Origin: Brachymonas denitrificans
Lineage (GTDB): Bacteria > Pseudomonadota > Gammaproteobacteria > Burkholderiales > Burkholderiaceae_C
Length of the DNA stretch: 64,000 bases
Direction: 5' to 3'
Assembly: GCF_907163135.1 (NCBI RefSeq)
Contig: NZ_CAJQUA010000001.1
Coordinates: forward strand, 449,001 to 513,000
Shown: one piece after another, positions 53,977 to 63,020 of the stretch
Numbering within the stretch: the first letter of the stretch is position 1
How the letters are laid out: the number at the start of each line of letters is the position of its first letter
Translations under genes and position numbers: made by a program
The notes under the pieces: model-generated
The model's input: the letters and a program-made list of their open reading frames with translations, nothing else
Told to the model about the DNA's origin: nothing
Database searches by the model: none

Positions 53977-56346
53977 AATCAAGAAAAAGATTTTGACCAA
54001 GAAATTGAAGGTGTGGTGCAGGGGCACCGCGACGGGCACGGCTTCGTGATTCCGGATGACGGCCGGCCCGATGTGTATCTGCCGCCCAACGAAATGCGCG
54101 CCGTGCTGCACAAGGACCGCGTCAAGGTGCGTATCGCGCGACTCGACCGCCGTGGCCGCCCGGAAGGGCGCGTGGTGGAGATCATCGAGCGCAGCAAGCA
54201 GCCCATCATCGGGCGTCTCCTGCAGGAAAACGGCGTCTGGTTGGTTGCGCCCGAAGACAAGCGCTATGGCCAGGATGTGCTGATTCCCAAGGATGCCACC
54301 GCTACTGCCGGCCCCGGCCAGGTGGTGGTGGTCGAATTGACCGAGGCGCCCGCGCTCTATGGCCAGCCCGTTGGCCGCGTCAAGGAGGTGCTGGGCGAGG
54401 TTGACGACCCGGGCATGGAGATCGAGATCGCCGTGCGCAAGTACGGCGTACCGCACATCTTTTCCGATGCCTGCCTCCAACAGGCCAAGGCGCTGCCCAG
54501 CACGGTGCAGCCGGGCGACCTGCCGGGCCGTGTCGACCTTACCGACATCCCGCTCGTCACCATCGACGGCGAGGATGCGCGCGACTTCGACGATGCCGTG
54601 TATTGCGAGCCCGCCGTGCTGTCGGGCCGGGGGAAATCCGCGAAGAAGGGCTGGCGCCTGCTGGTCGCCATTGCCGACGTCAGCCACTATGTGCAGACCG
54701 GCAATGCCATCGACATCGACGCCTACGACCGTGCCACCAGCGTCTATTTCCCGCGCCGCGTGATTCCCATGCTGCCCGAGAAACTGTCCAACGGCCTGTG
54801 CTCGCTCAACCCCGAAGTCAACCGGCTGTGCATGGTCTGCGACATGCTGATCACGGAAGAGGGCGAACTGCACGCCTACCAGTTCTATCCGGCGGTGATG
54901 TTCAGCCACGCACGCCTCACCTACACACAGGTGGCGGCCATCCTGTCCAACACCAAGGGGCTGGAAGCACGCAAGTTCAAGCATCGCGTCGATGATCTGC
55001 TCAACCTGCATGGCGTGTTCAAGGCACTGCTCAAGTCGCGCGAGCGCCGCGGTGCCGTCGATCTGGATACGGTCGAGACACAGATCGTCTGCGACGAGAA
55101 CGGCCGCATCGAGAAGATCGTGCCGCGCGTGCGCAACGATGCGCACAAGCTGATCGAGGAATGCATGCTGGCGGCCAACGTGTGTGCGGCCGACTTCATT
55201 GGCGAGCACAAGCGCGCCGGCCTGTTCCGCGTGCACGAGGGGCCTACGCCCGAGAAGGTCGAAACCCTGCGCAACTACCTGCGTACCATGGGCGTGCCCC
55301 TGGGCATCAGCGACGAGCCGGAAACGCGCGAGTTCGCCGCCATTGCCGAGGCCACCAAGGAGCGCCCGGACGCCGAGCAGATTCACACCATGCTCTTGCG
55401 CAGCATGCAGCAGGCCATCTACACGCCGGAAAACAGCGGCCACTTCGGTCTGGCGTTCGACGCCTACACGCATTTCACCAGCCCGATCCGCCGCTACCCT
55501 GACTTGCTGGTGCACCGCGTCATCAAGTCCATCCTGAACAACGAGCGCTACGTGCTGCCGGCCCTGCCGACACCGGGCGAGGCCCATGCCAAACTGGCGC
55601 GTCGCCTCGAAAAAACGGCTGCCGCCCGCGTGAAGGCGCCCACGCAGAAACCGCGCAAGGCCAGCGCCGAAGTGCAGGCATGGGAAGCTGCCGGCCTGCA
55701 CTGCAGCGCCAACGAGCGCCGTGCCGACGAAGCCAGCCGCGACGTCGAGGCCTGGCTCAAGTGCAAGTACATGCGCGATTTCCTCGGCGAGGAATTCAGC
55801 GGCGTGGTCAGCACCGTCACCAGCTTCGGCCTGTTCGTCACGCTGGATGCGATGTATGTCGAGGGCCTGGTGCACATCACCGAACTGGGAGGCGACTACT
55901 TCAAGTTCGACGAGGCGCGCCAGGAGTTGCGCGGCGAACGCACCGGGGTGCGCTTTGCCCTGGGCAGCCGCGTGCAGGTGCAGGTGATTCGCGTCGACCT
56001 GGATGGCCGCCGTATCGACTTCCGCCTGGTGCGCGCTGGCGAAGGCGCGCTGACGGGCGAAACCGCCACGCAGCGCAAGCGCAATGCCAAGCGCAGCGCC
56101 GAGGCCGCGAAATCTCCGGAGGACGACGAGGCGGGTGCCGTGGAAGCGGCCGGCACCGGGGTTGAAGAGGAAACCGTCTGGCAACCGCGCAAGCGCACGA
56201 CACGCAGTACCCGGTCAGCTTCCCCGGTGCAGGAAGCACGTCGACAGGCGCGTGGCCGGACGGCTTCGCGTCCGGCGAGCGGAGCGCGCGCCGACGGCGC
56301 CTCGCGCAGCGCAGCGGCCAAGCCCTCGAAGCGACGCAAGGCCTGA
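53953..56346 (+). CDS. rnr: Ribonuclease R (start codon uncertain)
   Basis: RNase R is a processive 3'-5' exoribonuclease that degrades structured RNA and works with tmRNA. Visible: cold-shock domain GHRDGHGFVIPDDGRPDVYLPPNEM, RNB catalytic domain with DGEDARDFDDAVY, the FTSPIRRYPDLLVHR box, S1 domain (FSGVVSTVTSFGLFVTLDAMYVEGLVHI) and a basic Ser/Arg/Ala tail. The N-terminal helix-turn-helix region of E. coli RNase R is missing. No in-frame ATG exists between the tRNA-Leu gene and the cold-shock domain. The given start is only the first non-tRNA possibility (ATC at 53953); others are ATT 54004 and GTG 54013, or entry by frameshift from GTG 53945. ATGs further upstream lie inside the antisense of the tRNA. 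Confidence 0.9.
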   Translation: MKNSAKKQNQEKDFDQEIEGVVQGHRDGHGFVIPDDGRPDVYLPPNEMRAVLHKDRVKVRIARLDRRGRPEGRVVEIIERSKQPIIGRLLQENGVWLVAPEDKRYGQDVLIPKDATATAGPGQVVVVELTEAPALYGQPVGRVKEVLGEVDDPGMEIEIAVRKYGVPHIFSDACLQQAKALPSTVQPGDLPGRVDLTDIPLVTIDGEDARDFDDAVYCEPAVLSGRGKSAKKGWRLLVAIADVSHYVQTGNAIDIDAYDRATSVYFPRRVIPMLPEKLSNGLCSLNPEVNRLCMVCDMLITEEGELHAYQFYPAVMFSHARLTYTQVAAILSNTKGLEARKFKHRVDDLLNLHGVFKALLKSRERRGAVDLDTVETQIVCDENGRIEKIVPRVRNDAHKLIEECMLAANVCAADFIGEHKRAGLFRVHEGPTPEKVETLRNYLRTMGVPLGISDEPETREFAAIAEATKERPDAEQIHTMLLRSMQQAIYTPENSGHFGLAFDAYTHFTSPIRRYPDLLVHRVIKSILNNERYVLPALPTPGEAHAKLARRLEKTAAARVKAPTQKPRKASAEVQAWEAAGLHCSANERRADEASRDVEAWLKCKYMRDFLGEEFSGVVSTVTSFGLFVTLDAMYVEGLVHITELGGDYFKFDEARQELRGERTGVRFALGSRVQVQVIRVDLDGRRIDFRLVRAGEGALTGETATQRKRNAKRSAEAAKSPEDDEAGAVEAAGTGVEEETVWQPRKRTTRSTRSASPVQEARRQARGRTASRPASGARADGASRSAAAKPSKRRKA

Positions 56347-56364
56347 GCGGCCTGGCCGCTGGCT

Positions 56365-58044
56365 TCAGGCTTCGCGGCTGGTGCCTGCGTAGCGCGGCAG
56401 CCTGGCAGCCAGTGCCGAGGCGGTCAGCGTGGTTTCGTCTTGCCAGGCATTGGCTTGCCAGCCATGCAGATGCACAGCGACATTGGCGGCGCGCTGCGCC
56501 AGTGCTGTGCCGACCACGTCCTCGCTGGCCTGGTGCAGTTGCGCCCAGCAAGCCGCCAGGCATCCCGCCAGCACATCGCCAGTGCCTGCCGTCGCCAGCC
56601 GCGCATTGCCGGCGTAATGCAGCGTCGGCAGCGGGGCGGACGCCATCGGATCAACCAGTTCCGCCATTTCCATGAAGCAGGTGGAACTGCCATGGGAGGG
56701 GGCAGCGCTCACTGCCGGTGCGGCGCAGAGGGTGCCCGAGCCCTTCAGCACCACCACGCACTGGAAACGTTCAGCCAGTTCGCCAGCGGCAGCCATGCGA
56801 TTGGCCTGCACTTCCTGTGCCCGAATGCCCAGCAGCCGGGCGGCTTCCAGAGGATGAGGCGTCAGTACCGTCCATTGCTGCCGGCCGGCGCGTCTGCGCA
56901 ATTGCGCCTGCAGGCTGGAATCTGCGGCCAGCGCATTGAGGCCGTCGGCATCGATCACCAGCCGCGGACACTGCTCCAGCAGGGCGGGCAGAAACTCCGC
57001 AATGGCAGCGCCTCCGCCGCAGCCACAAGCCGTGGTTGCGGTAGCCCGTGGCAAGCGTTCCAGAGCAGACACATCCGGCAGCTGCCGCGGCATCAGTTCC
57101 GGCCAGCCGTAGCCAGCTTCCGAACCCAGATGCCCCACATAGACACGCCCCGCGCCCGAATGGAGGGCTGCACTGCCCGCCAGCCAGGCAGCGCCCGTCA
57201 TGCCGGCCGCGCCGCCCACGATGCAGACATCGCCAAAGCTGCCCTTGTGGCTGGCATGCGGCGCTTCAGGAATCGGCGCCGGAGCTTCTTCAGCAGACAA
57301 CTGCGCGCCATACAGCCAGGCCGTGGCTTCCGCAGCGTGCGGCGCATTCACCGGCGCTGTTCCCAGCCCGTCAAACCACAACACCCCGCTCGCATCCCGC
57401 CCGTGTCCGGTAAACAGCCCCGGTTTCAGCGTCAGCAGGGTCACGGTATGGTCGGCATGCACGCATTGCTCCGCGCTGCCACCATCCAGCCAGTGGCCGG
57501 TTTCGGCATGCAGGCCGGTGGGAATATCCACCGCCAGTGTCCGGCAAGGCGCACGCCGCATCGCGGCTATGCAGGTTTGCATCGCAGCGCTCGGCGCCCG
57601 GCTGGCGCCGATGCCGAGCAGGGCGTCGATGCACAGATCCTGGGCCAGCAAGGCAGGCGCCCGGTCCACGAAGCGCACGCCGGCCGCCACGGCATCCCTG
57701 TATGCGGCGCGCGCATCGTCCGGCAGGGCATCCGGCTGCTGCAGCAGGGTCACCAGCACCTGCTTGCCCTGCGCCTGCAGCCAGGCACCGGCCTGCAGTC
57801 CGTCGCCGCCGTTGTTGCCCGGCCCGCAGGCAATCCAGATCGTGCGGGCATGCGGCGCAACCGCCAGCGCCACCCGCGCCACAGCGAGGCCGGCCCGCTG
57901 CATCAGCGCATGAGGAGGCAGCAGCGTCATATGCCGCTGTTCCACACGGCGTGTTGCGGCAACATCGTGCAAGGGCAGGGTGTGGCCGCGCGCCGACAGA
58001 TGCAGGCGCGCTGGCGGGAAGGAGAGGGTGGGGCTGCCTGTCAT
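56365..58044 (-). CDS. nnr: Bifunctional NAD(P)H-hydrate epimerase/dehydratase
   Basis: This enzyme repairs hydrated NADH/NADPH. The 559-residue protein has the N-terminal epimerase domain (NnrE/YjeF-N: MTLLPPHALMQRAGLAVA, ACGPGNNGGDGLQAG) and the C-terminal ADP-dependent dehydratase domain (NnrD: SHKGSFGDVCIVGGAAGMTGA, VLTPHPLEAARLLG, and ATAGTGDVLAGCLAACWAQ with the catalytic Asp). The AxxGxGDxLxG motif is intact. About 40 residues longer than E. coli Nnr, with an insertion around residues 465-485. It is convergent with rnr and divergent from rpsB. Confidence 0.95.
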   Translation of the reverse strand: MTGSPTLSFPPARLHLSARGHTLPLHDVAATRRVEQRHMTLLPPHALMQRAGLAVARVALAVAPHARTIWIACGPGNNGGDGLQAGAWLQAQGKQVLVTLLQQPDALPDDARAAYRDAVAAGVRFVDRAPALLAQDLCIDALLGIGASRAPSAAMQTCIAAMRRAPCRTLAVDIPTGLHAETGHWLDGGSAEQCVHADHTVTLLTLKPGLFTGHGRDASGVLWFDGLGTAPVNAPHAAEATAWLYGAQLSAEEAPAPIPEAPHASHKGSFGDVCIVGGAAGMTGAAWLAGSAALHSGAGRVYVGHLGSEAGYGWPELMPRQLPDVSALERLPRATATTACGCGGGAAIAEFLPALLEQCPRLVIDADGLNALAADSSLQAQLRRRAGRQQWTVLTPHPLEAARLLGIRAQEVQANRMAAAGELAERFQCVVVLKGSGTLCAAPAVSAAPSHGSSTCFMEMAELVDPMASAPLPTLHYAGNARLATAGTGDVLAGCLAACWAQLHQASEDVVGTALAQRAANVAVHLHGWQANAWQDETTLTASALAARLPRYAGTSREA

Positions 58045-58067
58045 GACTATCCGGCTGTGTATGGGCG

Positions 58068-58076
58068 TGCTATAAT
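58068..58076 (+). promoter_or_regulatory. Extended -10 promoter of rpsB
   Basis: TG-C-TATAAT is a perfect extended -10 box. Transcription would start near 58083 and give a leader of about 150 nt before rpsB. The strong -10 fits a ribosomal protein operon. Confidence 0.8.
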
Positions 58077-58082
58077 TTCGCG

Positions 58083-58232
58083 GCTTTGCACATGGCGCCC
58101 TGCCATGCCCTGCTAAGCAAATCGCAAATCCGCTGATCCGGGTGTTGCCTGCTGCCAGTTGCGCTTTCCAGCCAGCTGCCGCCGTGCAGGCAAACGTAGC
58201 GGAATTTTAGACCCAACCTCTGGAGAAACTCT
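58083..58232 (+). promoter_or_regulatory. Long rpsB leader
   Basis: About 150 nt of untranslated leader lie between the promoter and the rpsB ATG. In other proteobacteria S2 represses rpsB-tsf by binding the leader. I cannot draw a defined structure by eye, so this is placed by position only. Confidence 0.4.
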
Positions 58233-58982
58233 ATGTCTACCAATATGCGTGAGATGCTGGAAGCCGGCGTTCACTTCGGCCACCAGACCCGCTTCTGGAA
58301 CCCCAAGATGGCCCCCTTCATCTTCGGTTCCCGCAACAAGATCCACATCATCAACCTCGAGCAGACCCTGCCGATGTACGAAGAAGCGATGAAGTTCGTG
58401 CGTCAGCTGGCTGCCAACCGTGGCACCATCCTGATGGTCGGCACCAAGCGCGCTTCCCGCGACATCGTCGCTGCTGAAGCCCAGCGCGCCGGCGTCCCCT
58501 ACGTCGAGCAACGCTGGCTCGGCGGCATGCTGACCAACTTCAAGACGGTCAAGACCTCCATCAAGCGCCTGAAGGACATGAAAGCCCAGCAGGAAGCCGG
58601 TCTGGACAGCATGAGCAAGAAAGAACAGCTGATGTTCGCCCGCGAACTGGAAAAGCTGGAAAAGGACATCGGCGGCATCCAGGACATGAACGCCCTGCCT
58701 GACGCCATCTTCGTGATCGACGTTGGCTACCACAAGATCGCCGTGTCCGAAGCCAAGAAGCTGGGCATCCCGCTGGTGGGCGTGGTCGATACCAACCACA
58801 ACCCCGACGGCATCGACTACGTGATCCCCGGCAACGACGACTCCGCCAAGGCCGTGGCCCTGTATGCCCGCGGTGTGGCTGACGCCATCCTGGAAGGTCG
58901 TGCCAACGCCGTCAACGACGTGGTCAAGGCCGTGTCCGAAGGCGACGACGAATTCGTCGAAGTGGACGAAGCCAGCGCCTGA
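58233..58982 (+). CDS. rpsB: 30S ribosomal protein S2
   Basis: S2 is a 249-residue small-subunit protein. The N-terminus [26 protein letters not shown] and the segments [13 protein letters not shown] and [19 protein letters not shown] are diagnostic. CTCTGGAGAAACT precedes the ATG. It is the first gene of the conserved rpsB-tsf-pyrH-frr-uppS-cdsA-dxr cluster. Confidence 0.99.
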   Translation: MSTNMREMLEAGVHFGHQTRFWNPKMAPFIFGSRNKIHIINLEQTLPMYEEAMKFVRQLAANRGTILMVGTKRASRDIVAAEAQRAGVPYVEQRWLGGMLTNFKTVKTSIKRLKDMKAQQEAGLDSMSKKEQLMFARELEKLEKDIGGIQDMNALPDAIFVIDVGYHKIAVSEAKKLGIPLVGVVDTNHNPDGIDYVIPGNDDSAKAVALYARGVADAILEGRANAVNDVVKAVSEGDDEFVEVDEASA

Positions 58983-59022
58983 GTCACGGCACTGCCACGC
59001 CCATAAGGCACAATAAGGGAAG

Positions 59023-59045
59023 AGGGGCGCACTGTGCCCCTTTTC
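59023..59045 (+). terminator. Hairpin between rpsB and tsf
   Basis: AGGGGC with a wobble extension pairs with GCCCCT, followed by TTTTC. As tsf follows on the same strand, it probably acts as a partial terminator that sets the S2 to EF-Ts ratio, as known for this operon in E. coli. Confidence 0.75.
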
Positions 59046-59090
59046 TGTAAGTACAGTCGAACGAACCCAACTGAATACGGAGAACTACAG

Positions 59091-59978
59091 ATGGCAGCAA
59101 TTACCGCAAGCATGGTGGCCGAACTGCGCGGCAAGACCGACGCCCCGATGATGGAATGCAAGAAAGCCCTGACCGAAGCCGACGGCGACATGGTCAAGGC
59201 CGAAGAGATCCTGCGCGTCAAGCTGGGCAGCAAGGCCGGCAAGGCGGCAGCCCGCATCACCGCCGAAGGCGCCGTTGCCAGCACCATCGAAGGCAACAAG
59301 GGCTCGCTGGTCGAAGTGAACTGCGAAACCGACTTCGTCACCAAGAACGACAGCTTCCTGGCCCTGGTCAAGGCCGCTGCCGACCTGGTCGCCAAGAACA
59401 ACCCCGCCGACGTCGAAGCCCTGGGCGCGCTGCCCTACGAGCAGGACGGCTTCGGCCCCACGCTGGAAGAAGTGCGCAAGGGCCTGATCGGCAAGATCGG
59501 CGAGAACATGAGCTTCCGCCGCTTCAAGTATTTCGAAGGCAGCCAGCTGGTGTCCTACCTGCACGGCACCCGCATCGGCGTGGTCGTCGAGTTCGAGGGT
59601 GACGAAACCGCCGCCAAGGACGTCGCCATGCACGTGGCCGCCATGAAGCCCGTGGCCCTGTCCAGCGCCGACGTTCCCGCCGAGCTGATCGAGCGCGAGC
59701 GCAGCGTGGCCAACGCCAAGGCCGTCGAATCCGGCAAGCCGGCCGACATCGCCGCCAAGATGGTCGAAGGTTCCGTGCAGAAGTACCTGAAGGAAGTGGC
59801 CCTGCTGAGCCAGCCCTTCGTCAAGAACGACAAGCAGACCGTCGAGCAGATGCTGAAAGAGAAGAACACCACCGTCAAGGGCTTCACCCTGTACGTGGTG
59901 GGCGAAGGCATCGAGAAGAAGGTGGACGATTTCGCCGCTGAAGTGGCCGCCCAGGTGGCAGCTGCCAAGCAGGGCTGA
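59091..59978 (+). CDS. tsf: Elongation factor Ts
   Basis: EF-Ts recharges EF-Tu with GTP. The 295-residue protein begins [27 protein letters not shown], containing the TDF-binding helix region, and has [14 protein letters not shown], the EF-Tu contact motif. Two core repeats follow. ACGGAGAAC precedes the ATG at 59091; the frame is open upstream over the hairpin but not supported. Confidence 0.99.
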   Translation: MAAITASMVAELRGKTDAPMMECKKALTEADGDMVKAEEILRVKLGSKAGKAAARITAEGAVASTIEGNKGSLVEVNCETDFVTKNDSFLALVKAAADLVAKNNPADVEALGALPYEQDGFGPTLEEVRKGLIGKIGENMSFRRFKYFEGSQLVSYLHGTRIGVVVEFEGDETAAKDVAMHVAAMKPVALSSADVPAELIERERSVANAKAVESGKPADIAAKMVEGSVQKYLKEVALLSQPFVKNDKQTVEQMLKEKNTTVKGFTLYVVGEGIEKKVDDFAAEVAAQVAAAKQG

Positions 59979-59993
59979 TCGCATCCCCGCAAG

Positions 59994-60040
59994 GGCCTCG
60001 GAAAACGGGTGCATGCACCCGGCTTCCGCGGCCTTTTTTT
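59994..60040 (+). terminator. Intrinsic terminator after tsf
   Basis: GGCC-T-CGGAA pairs with TTCCG-C-GGCC around an inner palindrome CGGGTGCATGCACCCG, then seven T. It separates tsf from pyrH. Confidence 0.88.
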
Positions 60041-60089
60041 CGCCTGTTCCTTTTTTCCCAATCCGTTACCATCATCCCAGGAGATTGCC

Positions 60090-60812
60090 ATGACCACAGA
60101 AAAACCCGCCTTTCAACGCGTACTGCTCAAGCTCTCCGGGGAGGCCCTGATGGGCGACGATGCCTACGGCATCAACCGCGACACCATCCTGCGCATGGCC
60201 AATGAAGTGGCCGAGGTGAGCAAGCTCGGCGTCGAGGTGGCCGTGGTGATCGGTGGCGGCAACATCTTCCGCGGCATGGCAGGCGGCGCCGCCGGCATGG
60301 ACCGCGCCACGGCTGACTACATGGGCATGCTGGCCACGGTGATGAACTCCCTGGCCCTGGCCGACACCATGAACAACGTGGGCCTGACGGCACGCGTCAT
60401 GTCCGCCATCTCCATCGAGCAGGTAGTCGAGCCCTATGTGCGCCCCAAGGCGCTGCAATACCTGGAAGAGGGCAAGGTCGTGGTGTTTGCTGCCGGTACC
60501 GGCAACCCTTTCTTCACCACCGATACGGCCGCTGCGCTGCGCGGTGCCGAAATCGGCGCCCAGCTGGTGCTCAAGGCCACCAAGGTCGATGGCGTGTACA
60601 CTGCCGATCCGAAGAAGGATCCGTCGGCCACCCGCTATGACAAGCTTACATTCGACGAAGCCATCGCCAAGAATCTGGGCATCATGGACGCCACCGCGTT
60701 CGCCCTGTGCCGCGACCAGAAACTGCCGATCAAGGTGTTCTCCATCTTCAAGCCGGGCGCGCTCAAGCGTGTGGTCATGGGTGAAGACGAAGGCACACTG
60801 GTATATATTTGA
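60090..60812 (+). CDS. pyrH: Uridylate kinase
   Basis: UMP kinase makes UDP from UMP and is regulated by GTP/UTP in Gram-negatives. The 240-residue protein has the amino-acid kinase fold: [24 protein letters not shown], and the [18 protein letters not shown] region, then [13 protein letters not shown]. The start at 60090 has CAGGAGA upstream. It lies 44 bp before frr. Confidence 0.98.
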   Translation: MTTEKPAFQRVLLKLSGEALMGDDAYGINRDTILRMANEVAEVSKLGVEVAVVIGGGNIFRGMAGGAAGMDRATADYMGMLATVMNSLALADTMNNVGLTARVMSAISIEQVVEPYVRPKALQYLEEGKVVVFAAGTGNPFFTTDTAAALRGAEIGAQLVLKATKVDGVYTADPKKDPSATRYDKLTFDEAIAKNLGIMDATAFALCRDQKLPIKVFSIFKPGALKRVVMGEDEGTLVYI

Positions 60813-60856
60813 ACATTCCGCCGTTTGCAGCGAAATCAGTCATCTGGAGAGAAGTC

Positions 60857-61417
60857 ATGTCGGTTGCCGAAATCAAGAAAAACATGCAGACCAAGATGGA
60901 GCAGTCCATCAACGCGTTCAAGAACAACCTGACCAAGATCCGTACCGGCCGCGCCAACCCGGCCATCCTGGATACGGTGCTGGTCGATTACTACGGCTCC
61001 ATGGTGCCGCTGAGCCAGGTTGCCAACGTATCCGCCATCGACGCGCGCACCCTGAGCGTGCAGCCCTGGGAAAAGCCCATGGGTGCCAAGATCGAGAAGG
61101 CCATCCGCGAGAGCGACCTGGGCCTGAACCCCGCCAGCATGGGCGACCTGATCCGCGTGCCGATGCCGCCCATGAGCGAGGAACGTCGTCGCGAGATGAC
61201 CAAGATCGTGCGTCACGAAGGCGAAAACGCCAAGATCGCCATCCGCAACCTGCGCCGTGACGCCAACGAAGCCGTCAAGAAGCTGGTCAAGGACAAGGAA
61301 ATCTCCGAAGACGACCAGAAGCGCAGCGAAGCCGACGTGCAGAAGATCACCGACAAGGAAATTGCGGAGATTGACCAGCTGGTTGCGTCCAAGGAACAGG
61401 ACATCATGGCCGTGTAA
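60857..61417 (+). CDS. frr: Ribosome recycling factor
   Basis: RRF splits post-termination ribosomes with EF-G. The 186-residue protein starts [18 protein letters not shown] and has [27 protein letters not shown], and the C-terminal helix with [22 protein letters not shown] precedes the ATG. Confidence 0.99.
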   Translation: MSVAEIKKNMQTKMEQSINAFKNNLTKIRTGRANPAILDTVLVDYYGSMVPLSQVANVSAIDARTLSVQPWEKPMGAKIEKAIRESDLGLNPASMGDLIRVPMPPMSEERRREMTKIVRHEGENAKIAIRNLRRDANEAVKKLVKDKEISEDDQKRSEADVQKITDKEIAEIDQLVASKEQDIMAV

Positions 61418-61461
61418 GGCCTGCCGCCGGCCTCCGCTGGCGGCACGACCGGTAACGACCG

Positions 61462-62190
61462 ATGCGCAAGCCCCCTCTGCCTGCTTCCGTGCCGCACCAC
61501 GTCGCCATCGTCATGGATGGCAATGGTCGCTGGGCGCGCAAGCGTTTCATGCCCCGCCTGGCGGGCCACCGCCAGGGTGTCGAATCCCTCAAGCGCTGCG
61601 TGCGCGCCTGTGCTGCTCGAGGCATCCAGGTGCTCACGGTGTTTGCGTTCTCGTCCGAAAACTGGAATCGTCCCGAGGATGAAGTCTCCGGCCTGATGGA
61701 ACTGCTCGGCAAGGCGCTGGCACGCGAGGTGCCGCAGCTGCATGCAGACGGGGTGCAACTGCATTTCGTGGGCGCACGCACCGGCCTGTCCGACGGCGTG
61801 CGTCAGGGCCTGGATGAGGCAGAGCGCGCCACGCAGGGCAACCAGCGCCTGATCCTGAACGTCTGCTTCAACTATGGGGGCCGCTGGGACATTGCCCAGG
61901 CCGCTGCCACTCTGGCCGCGCGGGGCGAGCCGATGACAGAAGCCTCGCTGTCCGGCGCCATGGCGCTGCACCATGTGCCGGATCCCGATCTGGTGATCCG
62001 TACCGGCGGCGAATTCCGCATCAGCAATTTCCTGCTGTGGCAGTCCGCCTACAGCGAATTCCATTTCACCGAGGCGCTCTGGCCCGATTTCGACGAGGCG
62101 GCGCTGGACCGTGCCATCGCCGATTTCTCCGCGCGCGAGCGCCGCTTCGGCCAGACCTCCGAGCAGGTCCAGCAGGACAGCGCATGCTGA
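61462..62190 (+). CDS. uppS: Undecaprenyl diphosphate synthase
   Basis: UppS builds C55 undecaprenyl diphosphate, the lipid carrier for peptidoglycan and O-antigen, from FPP and IPP. The 242-residue protein has the P-loop [15 protein letters not shown] with catalytic Asp19, [11 protein letters not shown], and [20 protein letters not shown]. The stop overlaps the cdsA start. It is in the standard place between frr and cdsA. Confidence 0.97.
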   Translation: MRKPPLPASVPHHVAIVMDGNGRWARKRFMPRLAGHRQGVESLKRCVRACAARGIQVLTVFAFSSENWNRPEDEVSGLMELLGKALAREVPQLHADGVQLHFVGARTGLSDGVRQGLDEAERATQGNQRLILNVCFNYGGRWDIAQAAATLAARGEPMTEASLSGAMALHHVPDPDLVIRTGGEFRISNFLLWQSAYSEFHFTEALWPDFDEAALDRAIADFSARERRFGQTSEQVQQDSAC

Positions 62191-63020
62191 AGCAGCGCGT
62201 CATCACCGCCGTCCTGCTGCTGCTGGTGCTGCTGGCAGCCCTGTTTGCGCCGGTCGAGGCTGCCTTCGGCCTGCTGATGGCCGTGGTCATGGCCGCCGCC
62301 GCATGGGAATGGGCGCGCCTGAGTGGCTGCCAGTCCGGCCTGTGCTGGGCAAGTGCGGTGCTGGCAGCCGGAGCCTGTGCCCTGATGACCTCCTGGGGCT
62401 GGCATGCCAGTGCCTCCGAAGGGGTGCGCCTGTTCGTGACGCTGGCCAGCCTGGCCTGGCTGGGGCTGGCTCCCTGGCTGTTGCGCGCGGGGGTTCCCGT
62501 CTGGCAGCGCATCCCGACGCCATTGCGTCTGGCCATGGGTCTGTTTGTGTTGTGCGCCTCCTGGCTGGCGGCCGTGCAGCTGCATGGCCGTTTCGGCGTC
62601 TGGTATCTGCTCTCGGTGCTGGCACTGGCCTGGGCGGCCGACATTTCTGCCTATTTCGCCGGCCGCGCCTTCGGCAAGCGCAAGCTGGCACCTTCCATCA
62701 GCCCCGGCAAGAGCTGGGCCGGCGTGTACGGCGGTCTGGCCGGCGCACTGGTGCTGGCGCTGGTCTGCACCCAGTTGCCGGTAGCCAATTTCCATGCCGA
62801 TGTGGCAGGCCGTGCCGGTATTGCGGTGCTGCTGCTGGTAGTGGCAGCCCTCACCGCCATGAGCGTGGTGGGCGATCTGGTCGAGTCCCTGATGAAGCGC
62901 AGTATGGGCATGAAGGACAGCAGCCAGCTGCTGCCCGGCCATGGCGGCATTCTGGACCGGATAGATGCTTTGCTGCCGGTACTGCCACTGGCCCTGACCG
63001 TTACCCTGTGGCTGGCATGA
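62184..63020 (+). CDS. cdsA: Phosphatidate cytidylyltransferase
   Basis: CdsA makes CDP-diacylglycerol, the precursor of all membrane phospholipids. The 278-residue protein has about eight hydrophobic helices and the family signature near the C-terminus: [17 protein letters not shown], then [29 protein letters not shown]. The start at 62184 overlaps the uppS end; the stop overlaps the dxr start (ATGA). Confidence 0.97.
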   Translation: MLKQRVITAVLLLLVLLAALFAPVEAAFGLLMAVVMAAAAWEWARLSGCQSGLCWASAVLAAGACALMTSWGWHASASEGVRLFVTLASLAWLGLAPWLLRAGVPVWQRIPTPLRLAMGLFVLCASWLAAVQLHGRFGVWYLLSVLALAWAADISAYFAGRAFGKRKLAPSISPGKSWAGVYGGLAGALVLALVCTQLPVANFHADVAGRAGIAVLLLVVAALTAMSVVGDLVESLMKRSMGMKDSSQLLPGHGGILDRIDALLPVLPLALTVTLWLA

